DNA of 64,000 nucleotides from Wolfiporia cocos (GCA_029448655.1 JACCLO010000002.1:3782001-3846000), one strand, 5' to 3'; numbered from the stretch's first letter, positions 47,163-58,409 are shown. Program-made: numbers and translations. The notes: a model not told the origin generated them from the sequence alone.

Positions 47163-48878
47163 ATGGCAGCATCCTCGAACGCAAATATTGCTGAGCTGAT
47201 CACCATGCTGGACCAGGAGTATGTCAGTCCCTCATTTTGCCCTCTGGTAACTCAATTCGTGGACAGCACTATTGTGATATACGCTCAACAAGCTGCCAAC
47301 TGTGCGTTCGCTCATCCTCCTTGTCTAATGGTGCATTGTGCAACTCGATTGAACAAACTATGGATGTTTGACAGGCCTTATCTTCTACGAGTACGCTATC
47401 ACCCTATCGGACGAGGTTGCACTAGTATGGGGAAGTGGCGGGTGGGTTTCTAAGTGGCTGTTCATATTGAACAGATATAGTATGCTGGTGTACGCGCTAC
47501 TTGAGATCTTGGATGTTCTGCCTTGGAACACGATTCCTGTGAGCTCCGACCGCTTGTGGTGCTGCCCTGCAGATTCTAATCGATGATATTCGTAACAGAG
47601 GTCCGTGCATCAGTAGCATGCTCGATCACGCGCTCATTGTCCTCCAAATTGTAGTTGTGTGGCATATAATGTTGCGAGCACACTTTTCGGGCTGATTTCA
47701 CTTGTCCTCTGGGCAGGTAAGAACCGCGCTTCACGAGAGAGGAATATCTGACTTCATCCTTGAATGGCAGTATTCTCAGGCATCCGCGTGTATGTCATCT
47801 CTGGGCGTAGGTGGAATCTCGTCTGTTTGGCAGTGACACTGGGACTGGTACCTGTCGCGACCAATGTGGTACGCCATCCGACTACGGCTCCTCCGCAAGT
47901 ACCTCACAGCACGTACAGTACAGCCTTGTGGAAACGAGGTATACGATCAGCGAAGCAGGACAGAACGGCGCCACAGCTGTTTGTTACATCACCAGTTTGG
48001 TCTCCGCTACCACACACACTATGTGAGTAGGTTCAATTCAGATGCCTGGAGCAATGCTGAGAATATCACCTGTGCTCGTAGATGTATGGACTTGATATCA
48101 TGGTGGTTGTGCAAATATCCGGCTGATTGTCCGAGCAGTGATTGTGATCACCCGCTCATGCTCCATTGCATCTGATATACTCGTCCTTGCCGTAACGTGC
48201 ATCGCCTTGGCTGAACCTGCGCGGCTAGGCAGGCTCGTCGGCGTGCATGCTCTCGCGGAATTGATGTTGCGGGATGGTGAGTCTTTCCCAGTCGTCCTCG
48301 AATGCTGCTACATTGCTTACAGAACTTTGATGTATAGGTATCGTATATTTTACGTATGCATTTGGACATAACTGGATGGTGCAAAGTAACGAGTCCTCTT
48401 CTCGTTCCAGGTTTCTGCTACTTTTGAGTGTCGTGCAAATTGGCCTGGAGACAACAGGAGTAAGCTCATCACAGATGCTGACTTGTGCATCTCATTGACC
48501 TGAAGGTGGCTACTAGAGCGCATACAGCGGAGTGTGCGGAAATTTTCTTTCGCCGTATGTCTGGACGCGCTGGTTCTTTCCTGATATTTGACCGACAAAT
48601 AATGCTGTAGGATGACGTCGATCGTAATCTCCCGCATGCTGATCAACATGCTTCGCACTCAGCGAGATGCTGATACGGAGGATCGCACTTTGGAGCATGC
48701 TACCGCCACACGCACGCAGACACAACTCACCGAATGGACCATTTCGGTGGTCGTGAATAGTGTCGGGTGGCAGACGGATGCTTCGACAGGCTCATCGCCG
48801 GAACAGGTGGACATGGGACAGCCTCAGACTGCGGAACGTGTGCCCGCTGATTACTCATCAGACCGAATGGCTGTGTAA
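47163..48878 (+). CDS. DUF6533 multi-pass membrane protein, copy E
   Basis: Exons 47163-47218, 47267-47301 and 47375-47538 join in frame to 85 residues: MAASSNANIAELITMLDQ, then IVIYAQQAANC, then LIFYEYAITLSDEVALVWGS and KWLFILNRYSMLVYALLE. Membrane segment 2 (NCSCVAYNVASTLFGLISLV) and FSGIRVYVISGRRW follow at 47617-47870. A SIASDILVLAVTCIALAEPA segment ends in MLRDG before a donor (about 48276). The last exon, about 48612-48878, reads MTSIVISRMLINMLRTQ and ends RMAV. Exon joins between 47870 and 48140 are not settled. The promoter TATA-like box is near 47090. It keeps its CpG sites. It is the most complete paralogue in the right half. Confidence 0.65.
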
Positions 48879-49095
48879 AAATTGCGCTCGAAGCGGACAA
48901 GCATACGCTACCGACCGCCACCAATGATGCAGCGAGAGTCTCCTCCTAGTCGGTACAAACATTATAACCATAGCTTCCTCAATCTGTCGCAGATACAAAT
49001 TGGATCTCTATCTTTCCCTTGAATTGCGGTGGAATCGCATTTGATTAGGCACATATATGCATATACCCTACTTACGTATAATTCCGCTTTCTGCG
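48879..49095. other. 3' flank of copy E up to the SINE-like insertion
   Basis: Same flank block as after copies A and C (AGCTTCCTCAATCTGTCGCA). The last 7 bp are the left target duplication of the next element. Confidence 0.6.
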
Positions 49096-49779
49096 GAGGG
49101 ACTTCAGTCACAGAGATTAATTTGCAGACTGCCTTTCGTTAGCGCTGCGCAGTACCTGATGTGCATATCAATCCGGCATAGATTAATCTACCATTGTGAT
49201 AAAATAAACTACCAACGGGGGGATTGAACCTTGAAGCTTGAACCTCGGGGTCTGACAACCTGGCGTATAGACAAGCCTACCGCTACACCACCAATGCATT
49301 TATTCTTGTATGTTTAATATCATGTGCCGACAACAAGAAATTTTCGACCAACCAAAAACTGAGGTTAATTTATTGACTGGGTTCGAAAAATCGGTCAGAT
49401 AGAGCACTAGCTACATTGAAATTATACTGAAGTCATAGTTCCACATTCCACATGGAGCTATTGAGTCCAGGAGCTGAAAAATTGATGAAATTATTGTGTC
49501 AGGATGGAGTTTTGTAGGGCAGAAATTATCCGATATATATTTCAAATTTTCATCTCATGACTAGCCTTTGTAGTTTAGTGATTATATCGTGTGTCTATTG
49601 CTTGCGTTGCTGTGGTCGAAAGTTTGATCCCGACTCATGTAGTTTTTAGAAATTCAAGCCAGCTTGATCTGCTCAATGCAGATTAATCTGATTTCTCCTG
49701 TGCTAGCAGAGCACATCAGTAACTGCAAAGCACTAATGAAAGGCAGTTGGTAAAATAATTTGAGTGATTGATACTCTAC
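49096..49779. mobile_element. Composite inverted SINE-like element, copy 2
   Basis: It is flanked by 7-bp duplications TTCTGCG (49089-49095 and 49780-49786), different from those of copy 1. Copy A shows the empty site in its 3' flank (TTTTTGCAATATATACG). This copy is better preserved: the left head (minus strand) has box A TGGTGTAGCGGTAGGC and a perfect box B GGTTCAATCCC; the right head has TAGTTTAGTGATTAT and GTTTGATCCCG. The arms again share AGATTAATCT and GAAAGGCAGT and end near GTGAYTGAW. Confidence 0.82.
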
Positions 49780-49786
49780 TTCTGCG

Positions 49787-50457
49787 ATATATACATGCCG
49801 CACTTAAGTACTTGAGTGTTGCCACTGTATCATATGGGGATTGCTCTAGGAATAAGCCAGGGTTGGCATTGGCCAGTTTGACCCAGGTTTGACCCAAAAC
49901 AACCATTGACCTGGGTCAAAGAGTTAAGGGCCCGGGGTCAAGGTGTGATTTGCGTGTGGCCTGAAAGAAGAGCTACAAATGCTATTGGCCAACCAGTCAT
50001 ATCCTGAGCGGCCTTGTAGAATGCAACTGATTGTATACATCAAGCTGTCATAGTGTAGTTGCAACGATTGGGATTTTGTCTAAAATCAAGCTCAGGTAAG
50101 TCCTCGAGCAATACAATCAATGGAGATAAGTCACAAGCTGAACCAGAAGTATTCTTCTGGGCACATAGCTACACAGGGTGGTGAGACGATGAAAACATAT
50201 GACACTACAGTGGGCCATTGTGCATATCAGTGTAGTTACAACAATGATGATGAGTATGCTATAGAAGTCCACAAGCAGTATGACTGATGAGGACGCAAGC
50301 TGACACGGAAGTATTTATGGATAGCTATATGGGCCAGCAGCAAGATGGTGAAACAACACTACCGTTTGCCACATCAATGCATCAGGTTCCAAGCCACTAC
50401 CCATGATGTAAGTGCTTGTTGTGGCAGAGTGCCATGCCATTGCTTTGATGTATACCT
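49787..50457. other. Distal 3' flank of copy E, no gene
   Basis: It continues the flank seen after copy A, including the GACCCAGG/CCTGGGTC motif near 49875-49920. From about 50200 a partial second flank copy appears. Confidence 0.5.
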
Positions 50458-50709
50458 AGTGTTGTCATGAGGTGAGGTGAAGGTTGCCTTGAGGTGGTAG
50501 TAGAGTTTCACCTTGAGTCACCTTGAGGTAAGATAGGTGACATCAGGAACAGGCATCCTTATGTAAGCATCATGTGATGCTTACTAAGCCACCAAATCTG
50601 GCCACAATTTCTGGAATATTTTGAGATAGCATATTTTGAGTAGTTCAAAATTACAGTACATACCACATGGTCTGTTTCCAGCTTTTCCCCTGAGTACTGT
50701 GGTCACTGC

Positions 50710-51250
50710 TGTTACGATCTTACCAGGTGCACCCAATTATTCTGTTTGATGCCTCACTGTGTATGAGGACTTAGCATTCAACCGCTGTATCCAGCGCTCT
50801 ATTTCTAGGGGCCTCCGCTCAACCGTAGGCCCTGTTTCATGTATAACAACCCTATGCTCATTCTCCGCGTTCGCATCGCGTTCTAGCTGATATCCTGTGT
50901 CTAACCACAGTAGCTCTCAGTTTCATCCCTTGTTGCGCTCAACCGCAACATTTCTCCTTTATTACTTATATCATTAGCCTGACGGACTTAATAGTAGCAG
51001 TACCAAGGACACTATGACCCGGTTAACAGACCACAGTATATAACCTGATGTAAATACCAGTTGAGTTCCTCAGCTTGACCTTGTTGAATTACAAGGATCT
51101 TATACTTGTTCTCAAAGGCTTGAGCAATTAAGCCCGCAGCTTGTATATCGACACTCTGACTCTGAGGAGTCCGACGAGTAGTGCGCTACTCGATACGCTG
51201 AGTAACTCGACTTAGTTATTTTGCGTTGAATGGATATTCGATCCGTAACA
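50710..51250 (-). mobile_element. Solo LTR, TGTTAC family 2
   Basis: It begins TGTTACGATCTTACCAGG and ends CGATCCGTAACA, with identical duplications ACTGC (50705-50709 and 51251-51255). It is the sister of 19190-19732. Confidence 0.95.
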
Positions 51251-51732
51251 ACTGCCAGTGAAGTTGGAGCAAGTATAAATCTCCAGTGCCCTGTAAGCCT
51301 AGAGGTGCTAGACATAAGCACTGGTATTAGCACGTGACATACTAATAAGGCAATCATAGAGTGCTTAGGATATTATGTAAGCCACCAAATCCCACCTTTG
51401 AAAATAATAATATTGCCCCAGATTGTTTGGCATGGCAAGAAATGCATTTTGGACCAACTTCACTTTTCAATGAAATTGCTCAACATTGAGCACATGTCTG
51501 GGGGTTCTGCTCCCTGGTACTTGAGCTATGCAAGCAGAGATATCAATCCTAGCAAATAGTTGGCTTCTGACATTTTTGTGGCTGGCAGAATAAACTCTTC
51601 AAATGTCGGCACTTGTGGCTTACATAAAGGTGCCAGTTCCTGGTGTCACCTATCATAGACTGAAGGTGCCTCAAGAAATGGCAGCATGATGGCCATCAAT
51701 CAATACTATAAGCTGGTCAATTGGCTTACTTG

Positions 51733-52238
51733 TGATGCAGGAACATACCACGTCACTAGTCTACATGCCAAATCCTAATGCAATACCACACCACACTATA
51801 AGGGCCCTCTAACAGAGCTGTCAAGGCAGTTGCTAAGGTGCTGGCTTAAAACGAGGGAGAGGGCAAGCCTAGGCAGTCATGCAGAGTAATGGAGTTGTCC
51901 CTAGGGCATACACCCCAAGGTCAAGAATGATTGTGTTAGAGGTGTAAGACCTCTAACGTTGAGTATATATACATGCAGCGCACTATACGACAATGTGTCT
52001 ACCCTAAACGACAAGGTCCAAGTGCACGTATGGAAGCATGTGATATATGTGTCAGGTGTAAGCTGGGCCGGGGCATACTGCAAGACATTATCTAATCTAA
52101 TCTACTGAAGCGCCTGACGAATGGCAGAGTGATGGAACGCACAAGAGAGGTCACATGACAGGGCCATGAGCATGCCAGTTCAAATACCCTTAGTTGGCGA
52201 CCCTAAATCTATGGCATGTCACATAAGTTTCTGTGACA
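51733..52238 (-). mobile_element. Solo LTR, family 3, 506 bp
   Basis: It begins TGATGCAGGAAC and ends TTTCTGTGACA, with duplications ACTTG (51728-51732 and 52239-52243). The hairpin GTTAGAGG/CCTCTAAC is at 51935-51957, the TATA-like box at about 51963 and CTACCCTAAA near 51998. Confidence 0.85.
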
Positions 52239-52263
52239 ACTTGGCTTCTTGTATCTAGGCGCT

Positions 52264-52786
52264 TGTCACAAATCGATTATTCCTTAGTTTCTGAGTATCT
52301 CCCAGTTGTTCGGCACACTCCCCCTAGGTTATCCGGTACAGTAACCTCTACACTAGGGTCTATGCATAGTAAGTTACCTTACGCTCATGTGCTCTAACCT
52401 ATGAGCGCTGGTGGGGTGCTAGCAGGGTTATCACATGATGCGTGGCCATTACCGGTCGTGCATCACATGTCTATTTGCATGTAGTGTCACAGCGTTACTT
52501 AGTTACCTAGTATACACACAGGCCATGGACTTTAGGGCTAGCACATAGCACCTGATGTGTCCACATGTATTTAGTTCACGTTATTCTGTGGGTACTCCCC
52601 AGAATTAGTATTCTCGGCATTGGGCCTTAGTGCCCCTTACCATATGTTCTCCCTGTGTGCCGCCTACCATCAACACTTCTATCTTGACTCACTAGTCTGG
52701 GTCTTGCCTCACAAGAAGGACCTCGCCTTATGGCCTGGTTATAGGGTTCCCCGGTGCCTGGTCACACAGACGTATGGTCTGTGTCA
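52264..52786 (+). mobile_element. Solo LTR, family 3, 523 bp
   Basis: It begins TGTCACAAATCG and ends GGTCTGTGTCA, with duplications GCGCT (52259-52263 and 52787-52791). The hairpin ATTCTG.GG/CC.CAGAAT with loop GTACT is at 52583-52605. Confidence 0.93.
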
Positions 52787-52879
52787 GCGCTGTGCCACAA
52801 ATGATCTTGATCAGAGCAGTGTGGATAGAAGTAACACCATAGAATATGCATGATAACCAATACTACATTGATAATGATA

Positions 52880-55527
52880 TTATGAGTCATCTCTGGTGTG
52901 TAGCGTCATGATGTGGTGTATATGCCACCTCTGCTTCCTGCAGTAAATCAATGAGCTCTTGTACTCATCCTCCAGCCAGCAACCTGTCAGCCTCATCTGT
53001 AGATGGGTCAACACATAACATCTCAGTCTGATTAGGCATTCAATCTTCAGTGAATGTGTGCTGGTCCTCCCCCAGGCTATATTTGAGGATTTGTAACATT
53101 TCCTTTGTTGTTGTATCAAGATTGCAGTGACCCAGCATGTCAGTCTCCTTGATAGAAGAGAATACTCACTCACAGGGAACCACCAAGGCTTGCACAGGAA
53201 GAACATCCAAAGTGATTCAGTACAGCATCAGAAAGGCCCTGTCATGGAGCTTACGGGATTGTCACAGATTTTACCAACATACCTAAGTCCCCTATAGTAG
53301 TAGTAAGGGGGTTGTCTGAGATGGTGTAACTGCAGGCACCAGACTAGCATGCAGAAGGTTAAAGCTGAGGGATGGTTGTAGTGCAGCAAGTAGAATGAGT
53401 AGAGATGTAACTAGGTGGGGTGGCCAACTAGATGCCCCAATGGTACAATGAAGAGTCTGAGGTGTAAGACCTCAGATGACATAGCTTATGTACATGCACT
53501 ACACTACCAAAGGCAAGGCCATCCTAAAGGGGCCAAAGTGCATAAGGCACACATACCATGGAATGCTGATATAACATAATGCTAGCTATGCAGGACCTAA
53601 CTGTGACTGTAGGTGATGGTACTCCCACTAGACTACAGCATAAGGATGGTCATGTGATATAAGCTGGAAGTACCTAGGTTTGAGCATGGGTGATGGCATA
53701 TGCCAGGATCCTAATAATTCATGACAAGGAGCTGTGCCTCAGGAAGTGGGTATTTGCCATATAGCTTGTCTAGTTTACCTTGCACAACTGGATTATTGAA
53801 ATCCTCCCAGCACTGCTGCAATGCATGGCAGACTCTGAGCAGACTACATGTCTGCATAACTGGATCTGCATGCAATGTGTTGCAATATGCTTGGTCTGCT
53901 TGAAGGTCAAGGTTGTACATTCCTTTGGTATTGGGATCCAATGAAGAAGATCTGGTGCACTCTACTCCAATGGTGAGATAGGAGTTAGGATATGTGTGTT
54001 CATCAAATTTTGTGAGCTGTTTCAATCCGGTTTGCACAGAAATGTTGACAACATGTGGAAAGCATCTATTAATCAGAAGAAGTTAGAAATTTGGCAACAG
54101 AGATACAATTTAAATGAGCCTGATACAATTCCCATCATGCTCAAAATGTATGCCCTTTTTCACATAGTAACCATTCAAGTTCTTCCATCATGATGCCATA
54201 ATTAGAGGCATTGTCAAGAGTTACCATCTCTATCTCAAAAGAGGTCAGCAATAAATATGAACCTACAGTAACAGCCAGTCACCTTGTGTAGAATACCCAG
54301 CTGCTCAACTACCTGAAAGAAATGTCTCACCAGATTCTCACCAGTGTGGCTTCCCAGTATATGCCAAAATGTGCCTGAGTGTGAATGCAATATGAGATGC
54401 TGCTGTGAGTCTTTAGTGCAATAATGAAGTGTAATGGCCATGAATCCATGTTGCTGTGAGTCAGTCCACAGGTCAATGGTGAATGAAACATGACCCAGTT
54501 GTTACAGTGTAAACACGGCTGAGCCCACGGGAAGTGGTAAGTGTGTGAAACTGTTACCCAATCTGGTTCTGGAGGATAGGTTCATATACCGGGAACCAGA
54601 ATGTCGCTTGACCGCGACATTACGCCCTTTTAGCGAAGGGGGCTAAATGCCTTGCAGCCCACGTGATTGGTTCCCACGTGCAACTGTAACACCAGTGCTT
54701 GCTATATCCCTTATGTGTTCACCTCATGAAATGTAGTGCCATAGTGAAGACACACTCACCTGTGCCTCCTGTGTAATCTTTACACACTTGTCAACATAGT
54801 ATTTGTGTGCCAAATTGGTCATCTTTGTGTGATGTGGAATGTCAAGATTGTTGAGGCCTCCATCACTAACATAGGTAATTAGATCCTGATATTCAGGGCA
54901 TTCTGTGACATTCATTGACTGAAAATTGACATGGACATAGTCAGTGATAACTAAGATTAAGAGAGTCCAAAGTACCTGATCATCAGTGACTATCCATCCA
55001 ATTATGCAACATTCAAAGCCTTCTTGCATGAAGGGCTCATGTTGCTGACTAAATGGCATCAGTGGCTCTCATTGGATGATCTCGAGCCTTTGCTAGATCT
55101 TGCCAGCCTTTCAGCTTCTGGAGTATCACTACATCATGCCATTCTTGGAAATGCTCTTTCTTCAAATGTGTGCGGATGGCATCAGTTTGACCCAGTATAC
55201 ACTTTCATACTTTCCATATCATACTGTAGTGCTTTTGAGTTTAGGCTGAATATACAATGAGCAAGATTTGTACATACCAGAGCCAGCATCCCAGCCACTT
55301 TTTATTATGTGGTCACTCCTTGAATGTTGGCTCATTCTCTGGCCAGGTGGCAAATTCCTTTTTGGTGTCAAGTCCTCACATGAAACACCAGATATCAGAG
55401 GCAACTGTATTACTTGTAGGACTGTTTGTGCTCCAGACAAGTGAATCATACCAGGCAATAGGAGCTGGTACAGGTGGACCAGATGGTCCAATACCAAGTG
55501 TTGCCATAAGTTGAAGGTGTACCTCAC
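52880..55527 (-). pseudogene. hAT-family transposase relic (BED finger, RICESLEEPER-like)
   Basis: Read on the minus strand, the 5' part (about 55410-55110) keeps a decayed BED-type finger region. At 55059-54724 the frame reads FMQEGFECCIIGWIVTDDQ and NVTECPEYQDLITYVSDGGL, with LDIPHHTKM, the conserved pre-catalytic part of hAT transposases. At 54441-54235 it reads MAITLHYCTKDSQQH and GSHTGENLVRHFF, matching the segment around the second catalytic region. Later pieces (54037-53711) are weaker. Stops and shifts separate them, and an LTR-like segment (about 53260-53700) interrupts the C-terminal part. It is not functional. Confidence 0.75.
53268..53700 (-). mobile_element. LTR-like fragment, family 3
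   Basis: The hairpin GTCTGAGG/CCTCAGAT with loop TGTAAGA (53455-53477), the neighbouring TTATGTACATGC and CATCCTAAAGG match minus-oriented members. The start (TGTCACAGATTT) and end do not follow the usual pattern, and no duplication is seen. Confidence 0.45.
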
Positions 55528-55618
55528 CTCAATGGCATCTCAGCTTATCACGTTGAGTTCGCCTCATGGTACCTCAAGGTAACCCTATTCCAAGGTGATT
55601 GCTCATGAGACAATACAT

Positions 55619-56079
55619 GTTTGACACTGATTGCAAATGTGTAGGCCATCTCTATGCACAGCATTTGGGATTTGATCTTGCTGAATTGCTTTTTCAACTC
55701 TTCGTATGGCATTCCTTATGGCTCACTAATACCCAATGTTAGCTCCTTGAGACATGTTCAGTTCTGGTAGCAATATGCAGTCCAATGGCCTTACTGAGGT
55801 AATGTCATGATACCCACACTAATGCATGTTTCCCTCAAGATAACCAAGCTACAGAATATGTACTGAGTGAATGAAAGCTATAAAGCTGCTCTGTACCAAT
55901 GCATGCCCTGATCTATAAGTCAAGTTGTCGTGGATCCTGATCCATCAGGTTCTAGTTCAATTCTGCCTTGTGGAAAATCTGCATGGTCATCATCAGCATA
56001 CTGTTTATGAATGATCATTGCTCTATATGATATACCTGCTTTTGTTGGAAGTCGACGCGCTCAGCACGTGATGGTTTGG
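55619..56079. other. No feature recognised
   Basis: Short frames only. The sequence is CpG-poor like the rest of the repeat nest. Confidence 0.4.
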
Positions 56080-57540
56080 TGGTGGTACTGGGACTGGCAC
56101 CTGTTGCAACCAATATGGTAAGACATCTGTCTATGGCTCCTCTGTAGTTGCCTCACAGCATGCACAGTACAGCTTTGTGGAAATGAGGTTTACAGTAAGC
56201 AAACTGGGACAGAATGGTGGTACAGCTGCTTGTCGCCAGATCACTTTGTTCTCCACTACCACATCCAATTTGTGAGTGGATTAAAGTCAGATTTCCAGAG
56301 AAATACTACCTGTGCTCATAGATGTATGTAATTTACATAAGGGTAGTTGTATAGATATCCAGCTAATTGTCCGAGTAGTGATAGTGATCGCCCATTGCAT
56401 CTGATGTACTCATCCTTGCCATAGTGTGCATTGCGTCGGCTAAGCCTGCATGGCTATCCAGGCTCATCAGCGTGCATGCTCTTATGGAATTGCTGATGCA
56501 AGATGGTGAGCATTTCCCAATGGCACCTGATGGCTACAACTTTAGTTTACATTGATTTTTATGATATGCAGGCATTGTATGTTTTGTGTATGTTTGAACA
56601 TAGCTGAATGGTGCAAGATGACGAACCCAAGTCTCATCCATAGGTCTCTATTACTTACAAACATTGTGCAAATTGGCCTGTGGACAACAGGAGTAAGCTC
56701 ATTACTGATGCTGGCTTGTGCATCTCATTGACCTGAAGGTTGTTACTAGACTGCATACTCTGGAGTGTGCGCATATCTACTCTTGCCGTAAGTATGGACA
56801 CCTTGTCCATTACCGAAGTCTGCTCAAGTAATACTGGTGCAGGGTGTCAGTTGTGCATGTGATCTCCCACATGCTACTCAACATGTGTTGCACTGATTGA
56901 GATGCTGATACAGAGGATTGCAGTGCAGCGCAAGCAGACTCATTGCTGGAAGGCAGGGACAAGGAATGGTCTCAGCCTGCAGAAAGCGTGTGTGTTGACA
57001 TGGCAGGTTCAGTGGCCCTGTGAAAAGTTTTCAATCGCAGTTCAACAAATATATGTTATTGACCACCCCAAGGACAACATCTTTGTATAAATTCTATGGC
57101 TATCTAGATCTGCTACAGATTTGGTCATGATCTGTATCGTTCCTTGCAATTGAGTAAGATTGTGAATGATCAGACACATGTGTATGCCGGCTGTTCTTGT
57201 GCTAGTTAGCATTCTATACCATATGCAAGTATTTCCACTACTGTATACAAGGACTGTCCCTAGTTACCGTGTCACTTTCTTCGATCCGGAAAGTGACTGC
57301 CACGTTTCCTACACTGAGTCGTTACATCTGCTAATGATGCTACATATGGGGTGCATGATTGTGACATGGTGTGCTGTATCAGGTTGAGGCATGAGGCGTT
57401 ACAACCAATCACTGCAAAATCAAAGGCGCAGAAGCATAGCACAAGTTACTGTAGTTTGATGGCACGTGCCACAGGTTACAATATATAAACTCCAAGCTGC
57501 CGTCTTATCGCAAATGAAAAATCAGACTAATCATAAAATC
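56080..57540 (+). pseudogene. DUF6533 copy G, 3' half only
   Basis: It starts inside the exon that encodes LALGLVPVATN in copy E (GTACTGGGACTGGCACCTGT). It continues through the middle exons, the membrane segment before the RDG motif, the last intron and the last exon (CTCCCACATGCTACTCAACA), then a 3' flank shared with copies H and F. Stops and frameshifts are frequent, and the CpG sites of copy E are TpG or CpA. The 5' half is absent. Confidence 0.85.
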
Positions 57541-57773
57541 ACAGATCTATTTCAACTTTGCAAATAGTTTCATAGCCTAGCGTTGATTTGAGAGTCGATT
57601 CGAGAAGCACTTATAAGACGCCTTCAGAATGGCGTTCGATCGCCACTCTGCTGTGTTCTCAATGCTTATCTACGCAGATTTAGTGGAACCTCAATATCTA
57701 ATATTCAATAGGCAAGTGCTGCCAGCTCTGATAAGATAACTCGACTTCTGCTTAGCAAGGAAATGTCCGAACC

Positions 57774-58090
57774 CGCGAGCTTGATGAACTACTCGATGAT
57801 GATGACCCGCAGATGGCACAACAGCTCATGGCCAACGGCGGAATGGAGCGTATGATGCAGAATCCGGCAGTTGCGGATATGGTGCATTCTGACCCGCAAG
57901 AATTGCAAAGGAAGGCTGATGTGGATGTGGCTGTGGATGAGATGGGTGTAGAATGGTAGAAGTATGTCATCAATGGCGGAACTTATCCTCCTCTGCGGGA
58001 GTCAGTGTGAGTAGTATTGAGGCCGCTTGCGGAACTCGGATGCTTGCTCTGAGACTAGGGCCAGCCAATTTGGGGCGTGTGGTGCGCGGT
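57774..58090 (+). pseudogene. SGT2 3'-end fragment, copy 3
   Basis: GAGCTTGATGAACTACTC and the stretch encoding NGGMERMMQNPAVA match SGT2 exon 3. The following introns and 3' end are present, with a 12-bp loss near 57985 (GGAACTTATCCTCC). It is closer to copy 2 than to the parental gene, so copies 2 and 3 come from one later duplication. Confidence 0.88.
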
Positions 58091-58409
58091 GATTACAGCA
58101 AGCTGTTTCAGACTCTGTTTGGTATCGGAATTTCTTACATTCGACGCGATTATTCTTCTCGTGCGCCACAAAATTCAATTGCAGCGAACAGCACCACACT
58201 GACCTATTGCATTAGCATTCCAACAAAATTTGAACAACACGCACAGGCATGGTAATGTTTTCTTGTTAATTAGCGTGCTTAGAGACTCGGATCTTCGCCA
58301 GATACTGATGTGAGCGTCTTAATGTCACCGCAATAGAGTGTAGCTCTCGACCAGTCAGCGCCCTCACCGCCGCGAGCTCACTTCGTGGCGTCCCTTCCGG
58401 CGCAGCACT

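Larger units (their letters stand above)
50458..55618 (-). mobile_element. Degenerate hAT-type region with inserted LTRs
   Basis: The left end (TAGTGTTGTCATGAGGTGAG) and right end (inverted TTGTCTCATGAG) are weakly similar, and CCTTGAGGT motifs occur near both. Another inverted end-like block at about 51607-51675 matches 50490-50580, so two overlapping elements are possible. The 8-bp flanks are not convincing. A hAT transposase relic lies inside. Confidence 0.4.

Noticed and set aside
54552..54691. Small TGTTAC...GTAACA element
   Set aside because: The ends resemble LTR termini, but the length is only 140 bp and the flanking 5-mers (GAAAC, CCAGT) do not match.
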